In this document: positions 63,228-64,000 of the stretch, piece after piece
Layout of the letters: every line of letters starts with the position of its first letter
Numbering within the stretch: the stretch's first letter is position 1
IMG/VR virus record: IMGVR_UViG_3300018065_000011
Location: 1 to 64,000 of that record
Reading direction: 5' to 3' (one strand)
Source of the DNA: a virus
Length of the DNA stretch: 64,000 nucleotides
Made by a program: the position numbers and the translations under genes
The notes under the pieces: model-generated
Told to the model about the DNA's origin: nothing
Databases searched by the model: none
Seen by the model: the letters and a program-made list of their open reading frames with translations, nothing else

Positions 63228-63590
63228 TCAGGTCCACCTGTCGTCGCCCGGCGGGAGGGATTCGAGCCATTTCGTAGCATCGCACGGGGATACTTGTGGG
63301 AGCCCAAGCGCTTCTTTGTGGTGTACGAAGGTGCCATCCTGTCCTAGCGTGGCCTGCCCCCGCTCGACGCACCTGGCACACATCGTGCGGGCGACTTCGT
63401 GGGCTATTCGGTCTGCGAAACGTTCGGCAGCATCACAGTCTCCCTTGTTCCACACGGCTCGGTTGTTTTGCATCATGCCTCCGCGAAGGAACGCGATCAC
63501 TTCGCGAATGCCGTCGAGCCTACCTGTCTTGTACACGTCGCGAAGATGCTGATCTGCGAAGGCAGCGTCTATGTCGATGTGCGGTTTCAT
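63228..63590 (-). CDS. hypothetical protein
   Basis: A 120-residue protein (RLDGIREVIAFLRGGMMQNN, then CARCVERGQA). ATG 63590 overlaps the end of the upstream fragment. Confidence 0.55.
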   Translation of the reverse strand: MKPHIDIDAAFADQHLRDVYKTGRLDGIREVIAFLRGGMMQNNRAVWNKGDCDAAERFADRIAHEVARTMCARCVERGQATLGQDGTFVHHKEALGLPQVSPCDATKWLESLPPGDDRWT

Positions 63591-63903
63591 TGCATCCCCC
63601 TTTCTCGTTCGGCTGCTTCCAAAATGGAAGCCATGGCTCCCGAATACGGACCTGATATCCTGTATCTGAACATGGTGCAGTTGTTGGGATCGTTCGGTTG
63701 CCGGAAGGCTTTGCGAGCATTCGCGCACAAGTTGTTCGAAGTCGTTACGCGCTCCCGAATCTGTAGGATATCCAGCAGCCGTCTGAGTCTGACCAAAAGA
63801 AGCCAAGCCCCTCAACAGCAGCAATGTCTTCTTCGGCCATCTGTTCCTTGGCTAGTCAGGTGCGAGAGATCATGGCGAGTAGCTGCCTGTTTGTTCGTAC
63901 CAT
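63587..63903 (-). pseudogene. decayed gene with stop and frameshifts
   Basis: From ATG 63903: MVRTNRQLLAMISRT, an in-frame TGA, then the same frame resumes (LAKEQMAEEDIAAVEGLGFF, SDSDGCWISYRFGSA) to a TAA at 63745. Coherent pieces then appear in two other frames (NDFEQLVRECSQS; MFRYRISGPYSGAMASILEA ending at 63587). Looks like a single degraded gene. Confidence 0.4.
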
Positions 63904-63925
63904 TGTCTCGCATTCCCAGTTGGCC

Positions 63926-64000
63926 CTAGTACCTGTAATTCTTGTGTGGCTTGCGAACGCGCACGAGCCATTCGGAGTTGTTCTTCTCGTTCACGCCAGG
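63926..64000 (-). CDS. hypothetical protein, 3' end only
   Basis: The last 24 codons of a minus-strand gene that runs off the window (NNSEWLVRVRKPHKNYRY). Function not judged. Confidence 0.5.
   Translation of the reverse strand, partial: PGVNEKNNSEWLVRVRKPHKNYRY

Noticed and set aside
1-64000. CRISPR array or Cas genes
   Set aside because: No regularly spaced repeats or Cas motifs were seen; TnpB is part of an insertion element.

Overview
The window looks like part of a large tailed-phage genome (jumbo-phage size class) or a phage-plasmid. About 150 short genes are packed head to tail, most joined by ATGA or GTGA stop/start overlaps, and most have no recognisable function. Among them are genes that let a virus run host-like translation and metabolism: elongation factor Tu, an RNase P RNA, 14 tRNA or tRNA-like genes, a Pth2-like peptidyl-tRNA hydrolase, dUTPase, and both spermidine enzymes (speD and speE). 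No capsid, tail, terminase, polymerase or ribosomal RNA gene is visible, so the phage assignment rests on gene style and content. GC is moderately high. Acidic Thr/Asp/Gly-repeat lipoproteins resemble those of Myxococcota, which is a weak hint of the host.

Layout. 1-15.8 kb: operons of tiny genes, many zinc ribbons, with several genes broken by small tandem duplications, one-base shifts and one 111-bp inversion. 15.8-23.5 kb: membrane protein, an ECF-like sigma factor preceded by a region dense in AAACTCG/CGAGTTT words, a lipoprotein, a J-domain protein, a coiled-coil pair, and two copies of a 74-bp repeat. 23.5-25.2 kb: tandem genes for proteins sharing a short LRKQLIRLAxENPG peptide. 25.2-37 kb: minus- and plus-strand accessory operons with zinc-ribbon proteins, a methyltransferase fragment, the Pth2-like gene and one tRNA-like gene. 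37.6-38.5 kb: first tRNA array. 39.5-45.5 kb: speE, M23 peptidase, DNA-binding proteins and a ParB-fold protein. 45.5-52.5 kb: lipoproteins, SWIM-like protein, RNase P RNA, dut, SLOG-family protein, histone-like protein, secreted HNH nuclease, DEDDh exonuclease. 52.6-55.6 kb: an IS607-type element with two passenger genes between tnpA and tnpB. 57.4-60.9 kb: second tRNA array with an HNH nuclease and tuf. 60.9-64 kb: PcfJ-like protein, speD, a methyltransferase and decaying genes.

How the parts may work together. A repeated 30-bp intergenic motif (GTAtACTTTC, 10 bp, CGCGTAgAgG) lies before at least eight transcription units on both strands, including rnpB and the PcfJ-like gene. The window also encodes a sigma factor, so a phage-specific sigma/promoter pair is a reasonable hypothesis. 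The tRNAs include all five leucine anticodon classes and all three standard proline ones; with EF-Tu, RNase P RNA and the Pth2-like enzyme they form a translation-support set. Eight otherwise unrelated proteins carry the same ~28-residue peptide, usually at the N-terminus. It could be a sorting tag, for example for packaging into a particle or compartment. At least ten small genes carry frameshifts, in-frame stops or rearrangements, so accessory genes are either decaying fast or affected by assembly errors.
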